Positions 33,993 to 45,980 are shown, counted from the stretch's first letter. The stretch is DNA of 64,000 bases from Flaccisagitta enflata (GCA_965153355.1 OZ231128.1:7936001-8000000), one strand, 5' to 3'. Notes: generated by a model from the sequence alone, not told the origin. Made by a program: numbers and translations.

Positions 33993-34236
33993 TAAGGGTC
34001 TGTTTCTACTCGCGACAATTGCGCTTTGAACAGGCTTCTTGGTCGCTCGCTACATTCGTTCGTTCACGCCGCTCACTCTGCTCACTCACTCCGCAGCGCT
34101 CCACAGCACTTGGCTCGCTCACTAACTTTGCTCACTCCCTCGTGGGATGGTTGAAATTCAAAAATAAGTATTCACGCTGAGGACACATTCAACGGAACAA
34201 TTGCGTTTGTTGACATTAGTAGCAACACACCCTTAG
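33993..34236. mobile_element. Family C element, forward orientation
   Basis: TAAGGGTCTGTTTCTACT at the left, GTAGCAACACACCCTTA at the right, with TTGGTCGCTCGCTACATTCG and GCTCACTCCCTCGTGGGA inside. Confidence 0.7.
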
Positions 34237-34244
34237 TAGAGGGA

Positions 34245-34730
34245 TGAGCAGGAGAGGGATATATAGAGATGAGAGAGGAGAGAGGAAGAGGAAAGGAGAG
34301 AGGAGAGGAGAGAGGAGAGAGGAGAGAGGAAGGGAGAGAAGAGAGGGGAAATAAAAGGAGACAGGAGAGAGCAGAGGAGAGAGGAGAGGAGAGGGGAGAG
34401 AGGAGAGAGGAAGGGAGAGAAGAGAGGGGAAATAAAAGGAGACAGGAGAGAGCACTGGAGAGAGGAGAGGAGAGAGGAGAGAGGAGAGAGGAAGGGAGAG
34501 AAGAGAGAGGAAATAAAAGGAGACAGGAGAGAGCAGAGGAGAGAGAGGAAAGGAGAGAGGAGAGAGGAGAGAGGAAGGGAGAGAGGAGAGTGGAAACAAG
34601 AGGAGACAGGAGAGAGGAGAGAGGAGAGCAGAGAGGAGAGGAGAGAGGAGAGAAGAGGGGAGATAGGAGAGGGGAGGAGAGAGGAAAGAGGGGATAGGAG
34701 AGGAGAGAGGAAAGGGGAGAAGAGAGGGCA
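34245..34730. repeat. GAGAGGA purine minisatellite
   Basis: Units GAGAGGAAGGGAGAGAAGAG and AGGAAATAAAAGGAGACAGG, about 115 bp each. All purine, so an H-DNA candidate. Confidence 0.88.
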
Positions 34731-34995
34731 TCTGTAGAGAGAGATGAACCTAGGGAAGACAGATGAAAGGGATGGAAGAGGAAGAAGAGAAATGAGAAGG
34801 AAAGAGAAAGAAAAATAGGAAAAAAAAAGAGGGCAGAAAGTGAGACATTGTGGAATCGCGGTCAATTCTATGCATTCAACTTGAATACATGTAAAAATGC
34901 GATGATGGCTTTCAATAATCATAAGAGTGAGAACAACGAGAATGAGGAGGAGTTAATATGCAAATGGGCAGAAGATGCCGATAACGTCAACAACC

Positions 34996-34996
<1 letters not shown>

Positions 34997-35081
<85 letters not shown>

Positions 35082-35112
35082 AATGATGATGATGATGATG
35101 ATGATGATGGTG
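34997..35112. repeat. GAT microsatellite
   Basis: (GAT)n; a second block at 35362-35550 is interrupted by AAT and ACT. Poly-Asp and poly-Met frames are artefacts. Confidence 0.93.
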
Positions 35113-35361
35113 CAGATTATAATGATGATAATGACAATTATGAATTTGCTATTTTCATATATATATCAGTAACATTTTCCACTCGATAGTGGAGAAAAGG
35201 CCAATCAATGAACTTTGCTTGTGAGCTTACATATCAATACACCGAAATTTGAAACAATTCATGATTGTTACCCCAGAGCACTTGAGGTCTTATTTCAGTG
35301 AATACCTGCTCTAAAAAGGCATCCTCACAGTGAAAAAAAAAAGAACTCATGGTTAAAGAAG

Positions 35362-35457
35362 GTGGTGATGATGATACTGATGATACTGATAATAATGACG
35401 ATAATGATGATGATGATGATGATGATAATGATCCTGATGATATTGATGATGATCATA

Positions 35458-35540
<83 letters not shown>

Positions 35541-35550
35541 AATGATGATG
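35362..35550. repeat. GAT microsatellite, second block
   Basis: (GAT)n with interruptions, 250 bp after the first block. Confidence 0.92.
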
Positions 35551-35629
35551 ACAATATTGATGCCAAAAAAGAATCCAATGTTCATTTATGTTTCATGATG
35601 AACCAAAAGACTCAACGGATGATAGGGTA

Positions 35630-36415
35630 AAAACTTTATTCACATGAATTAACAATTCTTGTCCCAGAATTCTTTCCCAATTGTCCCATATGTTGTCCCC
35701 AAATGTCCCTTATGTCCCATTTGTCCCACATCTTGTCCCCAAATGTCAAATGTATTCAATTGTATAACTATTTCATGTTGATGTGCCATGGAATTTATCA
35801 TGGCGTGAAATTGTTTTTTTATCATTCAGTCACTAACTGGTGCAACATTAAAACTTGATTTAAGAATAAAAAGAGAATTAAAGAGTAACATTTCTTTTAT
35901 TTTGGTAATTAAGTTAAAACTTTGAATGAACTTTCATAACACTTGAGACAAGAAAAATTTAAGAAGAAAATTGCTAAAAGAATAAGATCTAGTCGAATGA
36001 ATTATATCAGCATATTCATTTTCAAATACAAATCTTTCATAAATCATGTTTTAGGCTTTATCTTTTCTTAGCGTTTTTGCGAGTTTTTTTGATTTTCTAC
36101 ATGAATAAAACTCGTTTTAATAACATAAAAGTGGTACTAATATACAGTATTCCATATTTGTATTATGATTTATGTCGCTTTCCAACAAACACATATTGAA
36201 AAACAAAGATACGATTTGCGCCTTATTTCTAAACATCAATAAGAAAACCATTTTTGGTCATGAATCTGAAATTGGTCTTTGATATATGAATGCATGCAAT
36301 TGCTAATAAGTCATGAGAAGTATTGTGATAAAAGACTTATTTAAGAGGATCAAAATGCTAGAAGAAAAAGAGTATCTTATTCAAATGAAGCTGACAACGT
36401 CTATAAGAGTAGACT
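35630..36415. other. AT-rich stretch, no gene seen
   Basis: Small direct repeats of TGTCCCCAAATGTCCC (35655-35745), otherwise unique AT-rich DNA. Confidence 0.5.
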
Positions 36416-36419
36416 TTTT

Positions 36420-36612
36420 AGTACACGCGACTCTATAACCTGCTCTGTTGGTTGGTCGGTTGGTCAGTCAGATGGTAACACTTTGATTTTTCGGCATTCA
36501 TGATTGATTTTTGCATCACAGCTCCTGCCCAACTGCTTATTTAGCCTTTTCTTTATCACTGCCCCTGCCCACCCACACGCGACTTCGGTAGCCGCGTATC
36601 CGGCCTTGTTAA
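36420..36612. mobile_element. Family A element, short complete copy
   Basis: Starts ACACGCGACTCTATAACC, has GGTTGGTCGGTTGGTCAGTC, then CACTGCCCCTGCCCACC and ACACGCGACTTCGGTAGCCG, and ends TATCCGGCCTTGTT. About 190 bp with no minisatellite. It serves as the reference for the family. No frame and no obvious RNA polymerase III boxes. Confidence 0.65.
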
Positions 36613-36641
36613 CCGAAGAAGTATACTCTCTTGTTCCTTAT

Positions 36642-36949
36642 TAGGGTGGTCCCGAATTGGGTCAAATTTCATATATTGATATACTTGAGCCCTTTGAACA
36701 AATGTCCAATAAAAGAAGGATTTCTCACAAGCTGGGGTGTGAAATCAAACAAGAAACCTTGTCGGCAAAACTATAGGGTTGCTATGGGGATTTTTTTATT
36801 GCCATAGGAAGCCTATAGTTTTGCCGCCATGGTTTAATATTCAAATTCAGACCTCTACTTGTGGGAGAACCTTCTTTTTTGGTACATTTATGCAAAAAAC
36901 TTGAGTATATCATTTTTTTGAAATTTGACCCTATTTCGTGACCACCCTA
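36642..36949. mobile_element. hAT-like MITE with 8-bp target duplication
   Basis: TTCCTTAT occurs on both sides (36634-36641, 36950-36957). The element begins TAGGGTGGTCCCGAATTGGG and ends CGTGACCACCCTA; AAATTTCA / TGAAATTT continues the inverted repeat, and the centre (AAACTATAGG / CCTATAGTTT) is also palindromic. 308 bp, no frame. Confidence 0.85.
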
Positions 36950-37127
36950 TTCCTTATGCATCAGCCAATAGACCAATCTTGAAGATGCAAAAAATGGACA
37001 ATTAGGCGAAAAGACGAAAAGACGAAAAGACAGCGCACTGAGATGACGCACTGAGAAAACACTTAGTAATTTCTAATCAATTGTAATCTCTACCGACCTA
37101 TTTTGCAAATTGAATGTCGAGTAAAAC

Positions 37128-37388
37128 AAGGCTGTATACACTACCCCCATCGTGGACGGGTGGGCAGGAGCGGAATAGTGCCAGATTTGGGCCTGAGAGG
37201 CCTTGGCCCTTGGGGAAGGGTTATTCCTACGGACGTAAGGAAGGATGGAGCCACTGACCATAAAGACGATCACATTGTTTTGGTTGCCGACGGACCAGCC
37301 AACCGACCAACCGACCAACCGACCATCCGACCAACCGACAAACCAACTGCCATATCATGTTCTAGAGTCGCGAGTCCGCGACAAAAAA
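37128..37388. mobile_element. Family A-like element, divergent, reverse
   Basis: ACAAGGCTGTATACACTACC start, CGTGGACGGGTGGGCAGG, GACCAACCGACCAACCGACC, and TAGAGTCGCGAGTCCGCGAC end. The middle (CCTGAGAGGCCTTGGCCC) differs from other copies. Confidence 0.5.
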
Positions 37389-37389
37389 A

Positions 37390-38870
37390 CGCATTTTCCC
37401 TATAATCTAGTCCCTATTCTTTTCTATTGGTTTCGACCTTGTTTTATCCGGCTTAAGAAATGTGCTTTTGATAGATCCTAATTTTCTCAACTTTTCTCTA
37501 ATTTTCGCTGTCACATTTTGTCTTACTCTAAGAAACGTGATGTTTAGGAATGTCTAGTTAGGGCCCGAAGGCATTCACTTTACGAAAAAGGATAGAAATT
37601 ACTGGATGGACGATGGAAATTTTTAGGACATTCTGTGTCCTACTTGTTCATAAATACATGGGTAGCCAGTCGTATCAAATGTTTTTCACTTAACCGAGAT
37701 ATAAAGATGAAATGTTTTGTATGCGATGTGTTTTTCCCCTCAAAGGTTGCCTAATTATTATTTGTTCTAAATTAAAAAAATACATAGAAATTAGAAATTG
37801 GTCCTTTTTCATTTTCCAAACGTTTGTCATACAGTAAATTTTGAAAGAGCTAGATAATGGGTTTTTACTTTTTAGTTGACTGCTAAACTCGCTGATTCAA
37901 CCAATAGTTTAGATATCTCAATTTTCATCATAGGAATCACAAGACTGATGCACCTGACTGATGCATGGCCACTAGACGACCTGCACTTATCTGCTGCTTG
38001 ACACTTCTCACATAATAAGGAGAACTATGAAAATGATCAAAAATTGAGGGTGAAATGAGGAGGGCTGAAATTTGACACAAAGATGGTAATGCCACAGAAA
38101 TCAATGTGTATGTGTGTGTGTGTATGTTAGGGGATGTCATACTATGTTGTTGTTGGAAAATCATTATGGAACTCAGGATTTAAGTTGTTCATGGTGTCAT
38201 AAAAACAGTGCAACAAGTTTTGATCCGCTTTCGTTTTGTCTAGATGTGCCCATTTTTTGCCCAAAGTCAGGGTGTCAGATAAGCGAAAGTTGTGAAAATT
38301 GTCAAAATCCACCAAAATAGGTTAACTAAAGCAGTGTGTAGAGCTACTAAAGTATAACTGCGCTGATAGCCATTATCATCTTTTGCATTCATACAACACT
38401 AGTACACATTGCTAAACCCTACAGAACAAATGGGAACATCTGAATCAACTCAGACACTACATCCATAAGAGATAAAAAATTGCGAAAAATCGTAAAAATG
38501 GCAAAATTGCTCAAGTGCTCAAACTTCTTACTCCAGGACTTGCAACCTGGCATAGAGGTTTTATTTCAGCATTAATTTTTTTGTTTTTTTTCAATTTTAA
38601 CTTTTCTATGGACATTAGCCTGAAAAGCAAAAAAAAAAAAAAAAAGCAATAAAAGCAATAAATCACAAAAGTGTTGATATGTCTGTAAGGCGGATTAAGT
38701 AATGAGTATGTCACATTCAGTAGTCTTGTTTTCAACTACTAAGAAAATTAAGGTTCAAAATAATGTAATCAAATAGAAAATCAGAGTAAAAGAAAAGATG
38801 CTATAGATCGCCTTTCAGCAGATCAAGCATAAAAGTCTGATTTTAAACCTCTAAGAAACAAGTGATGCAG
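37390..38870. other. Single-copy AT-rich stretch, no gene seen
   Basis: No open frame longer than 75 codons with protein-like composition; a poly-A run at 38630-38645. Confidence 0.5.
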
Positions 38871-38874
38871 GTTC

Positions 38875-39070
38875 ACGGTATCATTGCAGATGGGTGGTCA
38901 GGGGCGTCCAACCCCCATCCACACCCCACTCCTCCCACACACATACAAACATAAACGAAAAGTATCAAAAACGCTCTTTTTTTTCCACTTTTTGACTTGA
39001 TCACCACGGAAGAACAGACAGACCAACAGACCGACGGACAGACCTTTAAGGTCTTCTGACAAAAGTCACC
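38875..39070. mobile_element. Family A2 element, reverse
   Basis: CACGGTATCATTGCAGATGG, AACCCCCATCCACACCCC, CCACTTTTTGACTTGATCAC and ACCAACAGACCGACGG match the copies at 50.1 and 60.8 kb. Confidence 0.6.
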
Positions 39071-39199
39071 TGCAGGCCCAAACTGTCTCACTGAGAAGTC
39101 TATCAGTCGTAATTCTCATGAAAATAGGACTTAGATTTGCTGTCAGACTTGAAATAAACGCTGCAGGCCTTATGTGCGTTTTTCCCCCACAAAAGACAA

Positions 39200-39625
39200 T
39201 AGTCGCAAAAGCGTCAGATGGTCAGCGGTACCCGTGCCCTGCCTGAGTAGGTTGTCGAGGGGGTCGAGGGGGGAGCAGGGCAGCGGCCCTGAAGGGGTCG
39301 ATGACCTATGCAATCACACATATGGGGAATTTTCTCCTTCTTCTCCTTCTCCTCCTCCTCCTCCTCCTGGGGTCCGGCATCTTGGCTGAGACTTGGACTT
39401 TGAGGCTGAGATTTGGGCCTCAAGGCTGGGATCTGGGCCTCCAGGCTAGGATTTGGGCCTTGGGGCTAGGATTTGGGCCTCAAGACTGAATTTTTGGCCT
39501 TGAGACTCAATTTTGATGGGGGGGGGGACGGAGAAGAAGAAGAAGGAGAAGGAGGAGAAGAAGAAGGAGAAAATTCCCCATATGTGTGAAAGCATAGGTC
39601 ATCGACCCCTTTGGGGCCGCTGCCC
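39200..39625. mobile_element. Family B1 element
   Basis: Asymmetric end TAGTCGCAAAAGCGTCAGAT and GGTCAGCGGTACCCG leads to inverted modules GGGCAGCGGCCCTGAAGGGG...CATATGGGGAATTTTCTCC and GGAGAAAATTCCCCATATG...GGGGCCGCTGCCC. The centre is a short GGGCCTCAAGGCTGGGATTT minisatellite bordered by TCC and GAA runs. No protein encoded. Confidence 0.7.
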
Positions 39626-39679
39626 AAACAGGACGCAAGGAGGAAAGGTGCAGGAATGAAGGAATGAGGAGAGAAAGGA

Positions 39680-40169
39680 ACAGGTCGCCCAAGGGCAATA
39701 TGTGGTCAGCGATACCCGTTGCCCTGCTTTGCTTGATTGTGAATTGGAGTGAGAGGAAGCAGGGCAGCGGCCCCAAAGGGGACAAAGTCCTGTAGAACAC
39801 AGGGGGACTTTCATTCGCCCGTCCGTCCATCCATCTGTCCATCGTCCATCTCCCCAAAGCCCTCTCAGGCCTGAAATCTGCCCTCTCAAGCCTGAAATCT
39901 GCCTTATCAGGCCTGAAATCTACCCTCTCAGGCCTGAAATCTGCCCTCTCAAGCCTTGAATCTGCATGAGAGGGCAGATTTCAGGCCTGAGAGGGAAGAT
40001 TCAAGGCTTGAGAGGGCAGATTTCAGGCCTGAGAGGATAGATTTCAGGCCTGATAGGGCAGATTTCAGGCCTGAGAGGGCCTGGGGGGACGGACGAATGG
40101 ACGGACGAACGGACAAACAAAAGTCCCCCTGTGTTCTACAGGACTTCGTCCCCTTTGGGGCCGCTGCCC
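39680..40169. mobile_element. Family B2 element
   Basis: Asymmetric end ACAGGTCGCCCAAGGGCAAT, then GGGCAGCGGCCCCAAAGGGG and GTCCTGTAGAACACAGGGGG, mirrored at the right by CCCCCTGTGTTCTACAGGAC and GGGGCCGCTGCCC. The centre is a CTCAGGCCTGAAATCTGCC minisatellite that switches strand near 39962, so it is palindromic. Confidence 0.72.
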
Positions 40170-41040
40170 AAAGACAAGAAGAGGAGCAAGAGAAAGAAGG
40201 AATAAGGAAGGACACAGTACACCAGGGCGCGACAAAGTGCCTGAGCACGCGAGCATTTCTCGTAGGCAGCCACGTGTTTTTGTTCCATCTTGCTCAAAAA
40301 TATCGTCTCACCTATATAACTGATTTTTGACCAAACAACTGAAAAAAATACATTAAAATATGTGACTGTTGAAAAGAGCAAGAAAAAATCTTCAAAATGC
40401 CGCAAAGCAGAGCTCAGTAGCTTGAAGGCAAGGAAGAAAGGATGGAGCAGAATATCGTAAGGAAAAACTAGAAACTTTGGTGGGCTGATGATTCTCTCTC
40501 CTGTGGTCGGAAGGAAGAAAGGAACAAAGGGAGAAAAGTAGGAAGGAGAGATGGAGGGAAGGAAGAAAAGAAAGGGAGGAAGGAAGGAAGGAAGGAAGGA
40601 AGGAAGGAAGGAAGGAAGGAAGGAAGGAAGGAAAGGAAGGATGGAGCAGAATACTGTAAGGAAAAAGTTGAAACTTTGGTGGGCAGATGACTCTCTCTCC
40701 TGTGGTCGGAAGGAAGGAACGCAGGGAGAAAAGTAGGAAGGAAACAAGGAAGAAAAGAACAAAGAAAGGAAGGAAGGAAGGTATTGAAGGAAGAAAGGAA
40801 GGGAGGAAAGGAAGGAAGGAAAGGGAGGAAGGAAGGAAGGAAGGATTGAGCAGAATATTGTAAGGAAAAACTGGAAACTTTGGTGGGCTGATGATTCTCT
40901 CTCCTGTGGTCGGATGGAAGAAAGAAACAAAGGGAGAAAAGTAGGAAGGAAAGAAGGAAGGAAGGAAGGAAAGAAGAAAGGAAGGAAGGAAGTAGGGAAG
41001 GAAGGAAAGGAAGGAAGGCTGGAGCAGAATATCATTAGGA

Positions 41041-41681
41041 ACAGGTCGCCCAAGGGCAATATGTGGTCAGCGATACCCGTTGCCCTGCTTTGAGTGATTG
41101 TTAATTGGAGTGAGGGGAAGCAGGGCAGCGGCCCCAAAGGGGACAAAGTCCTGTAGGACACAGGGGGACTTTTGTTAGTCCTGCCTGAAGAAGTGGATGA
41201 GATGCTATAGAGGCCTTCAAGAGCCTAAATTGAGGTCTAAGAAGGCTGATTTAAACTTGAGAGGGCTGACTTGAGCCTTGAGAGAGTTGGATTAAGGCTT
41301 GGAAAGTCAGAGGACCGATTTGAAGCCTGAGAGCAATAAATTGAGGTTTAGATAGCTGATTTGAGGCCTGAGAGGCCAGGTTTGAGGCCTGAGAATTGGA
41401 TTTGATGCCTGAGAAGCCTGATTTGAGGCCAGAGAGGTTGGATTTGAGGCCTGAGAGGCTGGATTTGAGGCCTGAGAGGCTGGATTTGATGCCTGAGAGG
41501 CAGGATTTGAGGCCTGAGAGGCTGGATTTAAGGCCTGAGAGGCTGGATTTGAGGCCTGAGAGGCCAGATTTGAGGCATGAGGGGCCTGATGGGGGGATGA
41601 AAGGACGGACAAATGGACGGACGGACGAAAGAAAGTCCCCCTGTGTTCTACAGGACTTTGTCCCCTTCGGGGCCGCTGCCC
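41041..41681. mobile_element. Family B2 element inserted in the AAGG array
   Basis: Same ends as the copy at 39.68 kb. The centre is a 21-bp minisatellite, GATTTGAGGCCTGAGAGGCT. The flanks AATATCATTAGGA and AAAAACTAGAAACTTTGG rejoin to the uninterrupted array unit seen at 40450-40480, which fixes the ends with little or no target duplication. Confidence 0.75.
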
Positions 41682-41754
41682 AAAAACTAGAAACTTTGGT
41701 GGGCTGATGATTCTCTCTCCTGTGGTCGGAAGGAAGAAAGGAACAAAGGAAGAA

Positions 41755-42347
41755 TAGTCGCAAAAGCGTTACATGGTCAGCGGTACCCGATGCCCCTAAG
41801 TTAGTGTATGTGGGAATGAGATTAAGAGGGGCAGCGGCCCCGGAGGAGCCGATGACCTATGATTCCACATAGAACAATTTTCTCCGGTTTGAGAAGCTGG
41901 TTTGGAGGGCTGAGAGATCTGATTTAGGGTGTGAGAGGCGTGGTTTGGTGTCTGAGAGGCTTGATTTGGGGTCTGAAAGGCCTTATTTGAGTCTGAGGGG
42001 TCTAATTTGGGGTCTGAAAAGCCTGACATGGGGTCTGAGGCCTGATTTGGATCTGAAAGGCCTAATTTAGGGTCTGAGAAGCCTGATCTGGGGTCTGGGA
42101 GGCCTGATTTGGGGTCTGAGAGGCCTAATTTGGGGTCTGGGAGGCCTGATTTGAGGTCTGAGAAGCCTGATTTGAGGTCTGAGAAGCCTGATTTGGGGTC
42201 AGAAAGGTCTGATTTGGAGTCGAAAAGGCCTGATTTGGGGTCTGAGAGGCTTTATTTGAGGCTTGTGGGAGGGGGGGACATACGGAAACCGGAGAAAATT
42301 GCCCTATGTGGAATCATAGGTCATCGGCCCCTCCGGGGCCGCTGCCC
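41755..42347. mobile_element. Family B1 element inserted in the AAGG array
   Basis: TAGTCGCAAAAGCGTTACAT start; the inner modules end TTTTCTCCGGTTT and AAACCGGAGAAAATTG; ends GGGGCCGCTGCCC. The centre is a 21-bp GGTCTGAGAGGCCTGATTTG minisatellite. The flanks GGAAGAA and AAAAGTAGGAAGG rejoin to an array unit present at 40527-40545. Confidence 0.75.
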
Positions 42348-43809
42348 AAAAGTAGGAAGGAGAGATGGAGGGAAGGAAGAAAAGAAGAAAGGGAGGAAGG
42401 AAGGAAGGAAGGAAGGAAGGAAGGAAGGAAGGAAGGAAGGAAGGAAGGAAGGAAAGAAAGAAAGGATGGAGCAGAATACTGTAAGGAAAAAGTTGAAACT
42501 TTGGTGGGCAGATGACTCTCTCCTGTGGTCGGAAGGAAGGAACGAAGGGAGAAAAGTAGGAAGGAAACAAGGAAGGAAGGAACGAAGAAAGGAAGGAAGT
42601 TAAGTTATCGAAGGAAGGAAGGAAGGGAGGTAAGGTAGGAAGGAAGGAAAGAAGGAAGGAGGGAAGGAAAGGAATGGAAGGAAGGATTGAGCAGAATATT
42701 GTAAGGAAAAAGTAGAAAGTTTGGCGGGCAGATGATTATCTCTCCTATGGTCGGGAGGAAGAAAGGGACGAAGGGAGAAAAGTAGGAGGGAGAGAAGGAA
42801 GGAAGGAAGAAAGGAAGGAATGAAAGAAGGAAGAAAGGAGGAAAGGACGGAAGGAAGGAAAGAGGGAAGGAAAGGAAGGAAGGAAGGAGCAGAATATCGT
42901 AAGGAAAAAGTAGAAAGTTTGGCGGGCAGATGATTGTCTCTCCTGTGGTCGGGAGGAAGAAAGGGACGAAGGGAGAAAAGTAGGAAGGAGAGAAGGAAGG
43001 AAGGAAGAAAGGAAGATGTGATAGAAGGAAGAAAGGAGGAAAGGACGGAAGGAAGGAAAGAGGGAAGGAAAGGAAGGAAGGAAGGAGCAGAATATCGTAA
43101 GGAAAAAGTAGAAAGTTTGGCGGGCAGATGATTGTCTCTCCTGTGGTAGGAAGGAAAGGAACAAAGGGAGAAAAGTAGGAAGGAGAGAAGGAAGGAAGAA
43201 AGAAAGGAAAAAATGAAAGAAGGAAGAAAGGAAGAAAGGACGGAAGGAAGGAAGGAGGGAACTTTGGCGGGCTGATGATTCTCTCTCCTGTGGTCGGAAG
43301 GAAGAAAGGAACAAAGGGAGAAAAATAGGAAGGAGAGATGGAAGGAAGGAAGAAAAGAAGAAAGGGAGGAAGGAAGGAAGGAAGGAAGGAAGGAAGGAAG
43401 GAAGGAAAGGAAGGATGGAGCAGAATACTGTAAGGAAAAAGTTGAAACATTGGTGGGCAGATGACTCTCTCTCCTGTGGTCGGAAGGAAGGAACGAAGGG
43501 AGAAAAGTAGGAAGGAAAGAAGGAAAGAAGGAACCAAGAAAGGAGGAAAGGAAGATATTGAAGGGAGAAAGGAAGGGAGGAAAGGAAGGAAGGAAGGAAG
43601 GAAGGAAGGAAGGAAGGAAGGAAGGAGGGAAGGAGAGGAAAGGAAGGAAGGATTGAGCAGAATATCGTAAGGAAAAAGTAGAAAGTTTGGCGGGCAGATG
43701 ATTGTCTCTCCTGTGGTCGGGAGGATCCGACTGTCAAAAGGAGACATTTTCTAAACAAGCAATTCATCAGTCGACCAACGACCGTGACAAAAGGAAGAAC
43801 ATCACGTGA

Positions 43810-44075
43810 TGGTACAAGAGGAGGAGGAAGAGGAAGAGGAGGAAGAGGAGGAAGAGGAAGAGGAAGGAGAGGAGCTAAACGTGAAGAAGGAGGTGCGAAG
43901 AAAGGGAAGCGATGAGGCAGGAGAGAAAGACATATACAAACGCAGAGAGGAGAGGTGGCGGAACAAGTGAGAGTAGCGGTAACACGACGTTGCCACTTCC
44001 ACCGCCGCCGCCACCACCGCCACCGCCGCCGCCGCCGCCTCCGCCGCCACCGCCGCCGCCGCCGCCACTGCCATT
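43810..44075. repeat. GAGGAA and CCGCCGCCA trinucleotide arrays
   Basis: GAGGAGGAAGAG repeats (43818-43870) and CCGCCACCGCCG repeats (43998-44070), GC-rich compared with the surroundings. Confidence 0.85.
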
Positions 44076-44139
44076 TCTTGCAGCCACCAACATCGCCGCC
44101 TCCACCATCACCTTTCTTGCTGCCACCCAAACTGTCTCC

Positions 44140-45850
44140 GCCGCTTCTTCCAATGCTGTCACCTCCAATGCCTTTTGCCACTACCATTGCTACCGCCAAT
44201 GCCATTGCTCTTGTTACCGCCGTCGCTGCCACCACTGCCTTTGCGACCACTGCCACTTTTGACTCTACAAATGCTGTAGCTGCCTCTACGTTGGTCACCA
44301 TCTATGCCGCCGTCCTTAATGTTGCTTCTGCCTTTACCATTGTTACTGCCGCTGCAGCTACCGCCGCAACAGTCACTGTCGCCGCTAACTTTGCTGCCAT
44401 CATTGCATCTGCCTTTAACCTTGCTGCAGACTGCGGTCATCTCTGACATAGCCCCTTTATCTTTGCTACCATCATTGCCTCTGCCTTAAACTTTACTAAC
44501 ACCGTCACTGACACAGTCCCTTTTACCTTTGCTACGCACTAGTGCCCCCAGGGTGGAAAAAAGTTCAAGTTGAGTGACCATTGCCCCCATTTGGTTTTTT
44601 AGGCACTACTCAATAAGGGAAAGTGTTTTCTAGCCAAATTCAAATCATCCTTGAGGCGCTTTTTGAAAAAAATGAAAAATTCAAGATTTTTTGCATGATC
44701 TTTAGTAAAGAAATTTGCAGGTTGGTTCAACTTATTTTCTGATAGGATATTGTTATTCCTGATGAAATTCTCTTTAATTTGATAGGTTGCACTATAGGGT
44801 TTTGAAAAGAAATAAAAGTTTCTTTTTTATGCTACCGTTACAAAAATCATAACAGTGGCCCAAAATATGAAAATTGTATTTCTTTTTAAAACCCTATAGT
44901 GCGACCTATCAAATAAAAGGGAATTTTGCCAGGATTAACAATACACTGTTAAAAAATAAGTCACACTAACCTGTGAAGTTTGTTATGCAGAATCAAGATA
45001 AAAATCTTGAAATTTTCATTTTACTTAAAAAGCGCCCCAAGGATGATTTGATTTTGGCTAGAAAACACTTCCCCACATTGAGTAGAGCCTACAAAACCAG
45101 GTGGGGGCAATGGTCACTAAACTTGAACTTTTTTCCACCCTGGGGGCACTAGTGCTACCATCATTGCTTCAACCTTGCTGCCGCTGTCACTGACACAGCG
45201 CCATATACTTACGCTACCATCGTTGCCTCTGCCCACAACTTTGTTAACACCGTCACTAACACAGTCCCCTTTACCTTTGCTACCATCATTACTTCCACCT
45301 TCAACCTTGCTGCTACTGTCACTAAATCAGCTCCATATACTTTCACTACCATCATTGCCTTTGCCAACAACGTTGCTAACACTGTCACTGACACAGTCCC
45401 CTTTACCTTCGCTACCAACATTGCTTCCACCTTCAACCTTGCTGCCGCCGTCACTGACACAGTCCCCTTTATCTTCGTACCATCATTACTTCCACCTTCA
45501 GCCTTGCTGCCGCTGTCACTAACACAGTCCCCTTTACCTTCTCTACCATCATTGCTTCTACCTTCAACCTAGCTGCCGCCGTCATTGACACAGTCCCCTT
45601 AACCTTCGCTACCATCATTGCTTCCACCTTCAACCTTGCTGCCGCTGTCACAGACAGTCCCATTTACCTCTGCTACCATCATTGCTTCAACCTTGCTGCC
45701 GCTGTCACAGACAGTCCCGTTTACCTCTGCTACCATCATTGCTTCAACCTAGCTGCCGCCATCATTGACACAGTCCCCTTTACCTTCGCTAACATCATTG
45801 CTTTCACCTTCAACCTTGCAGTCGCCGTCACTGACACAGTCGACATTTGC
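44140..45850. repeat. 63-bp minisatellite (CTTGCTGCCGCTGTCACTGA)
   Basis: Units CTTTACCTTCGCTACCATCA, TTGCTTCCACCTTCAACC and TTGCTGCCGCTGTCACTGAC recur, regular from 45150. A foldback element splits it at 44540-45153. The frames through it (Ala-rich) are not convincing genes. Confidence 0.8.
44540..45153. mobile_element. Foldback element inserted in a 63-bp minisatellite
   Basis: Ends CACTAGTGCCCCCAGGGTGG and CCACCCTGGGGGCACTAGTG, with CTAC (possibly GCTAC) repeated on both sides. The inner arms TTGCACTATAGGGTTTTGAA and AAAACCCTATAGTGCGAC also pair, so most of the 610 bp is one palindrome. No coding frame. Confidence 0.75.
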
Positions 45851-45902
45851 TGATCTGTGACGCGCTTGATGCTATATATAACTCGTCTTACTTTCCTCGT
45901 TT

Positions 45903-45980
45903 TTGGGCAGCGGCCCTGAGAGACCATGTTACCCACGATGCTATAGACATATCTCGTCTTACCTCATTATTGGGCAGTCG
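45903..45980. mobile_element. Family B remnant
   Basis: TTGGGCAGCGGCCCTGAGAG then CCATGTTACCCACGATGCT; about 80 bp, a solo end module. A second weak relative with GGGATATAGRCCTTGAGGCT repeats lies at 985-1135. Confidence 0.4.

Larger units (their letters stand above)
40440..43725. repeat. AAGG array with a higher-order unit of roughly 200 bp
   Basis: Purine-rich GAAGGAAGGAAGG blocks alternate with a conserved spacer: GAGCAGAATATCGTAAGGAA, GAAACTTTGGTGGGCTGATG and ATTCTCTCTCCTGTGGTCGG. Spacers occur near 40450, 40635, 40850, 41690, 42470, 42690, 42895, 43090, 43265, 43415 and 43655. Two family B elements interrupt it. Long minus-strand frames (to 518 residues) come from this array. Confidence 0.85.

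Noticed and set aside
34848-35630. Acidic poly-Asp frames
   Set aside because: GAT microsatellites; no flanking coding signal.
42745-44301. 518-residue minus-strand frame rich in Phe, Pro, Ser
   Set aside because: Produced by AAGG repeats with a period compatible with the frame; it crosses array spacers and a trinucleotide array.
44140-45850. Ala-rich protein in the 63-bp minisatellite
   Set aside because: Frames break between units and there is no start or splice context; a foldback element splits it.
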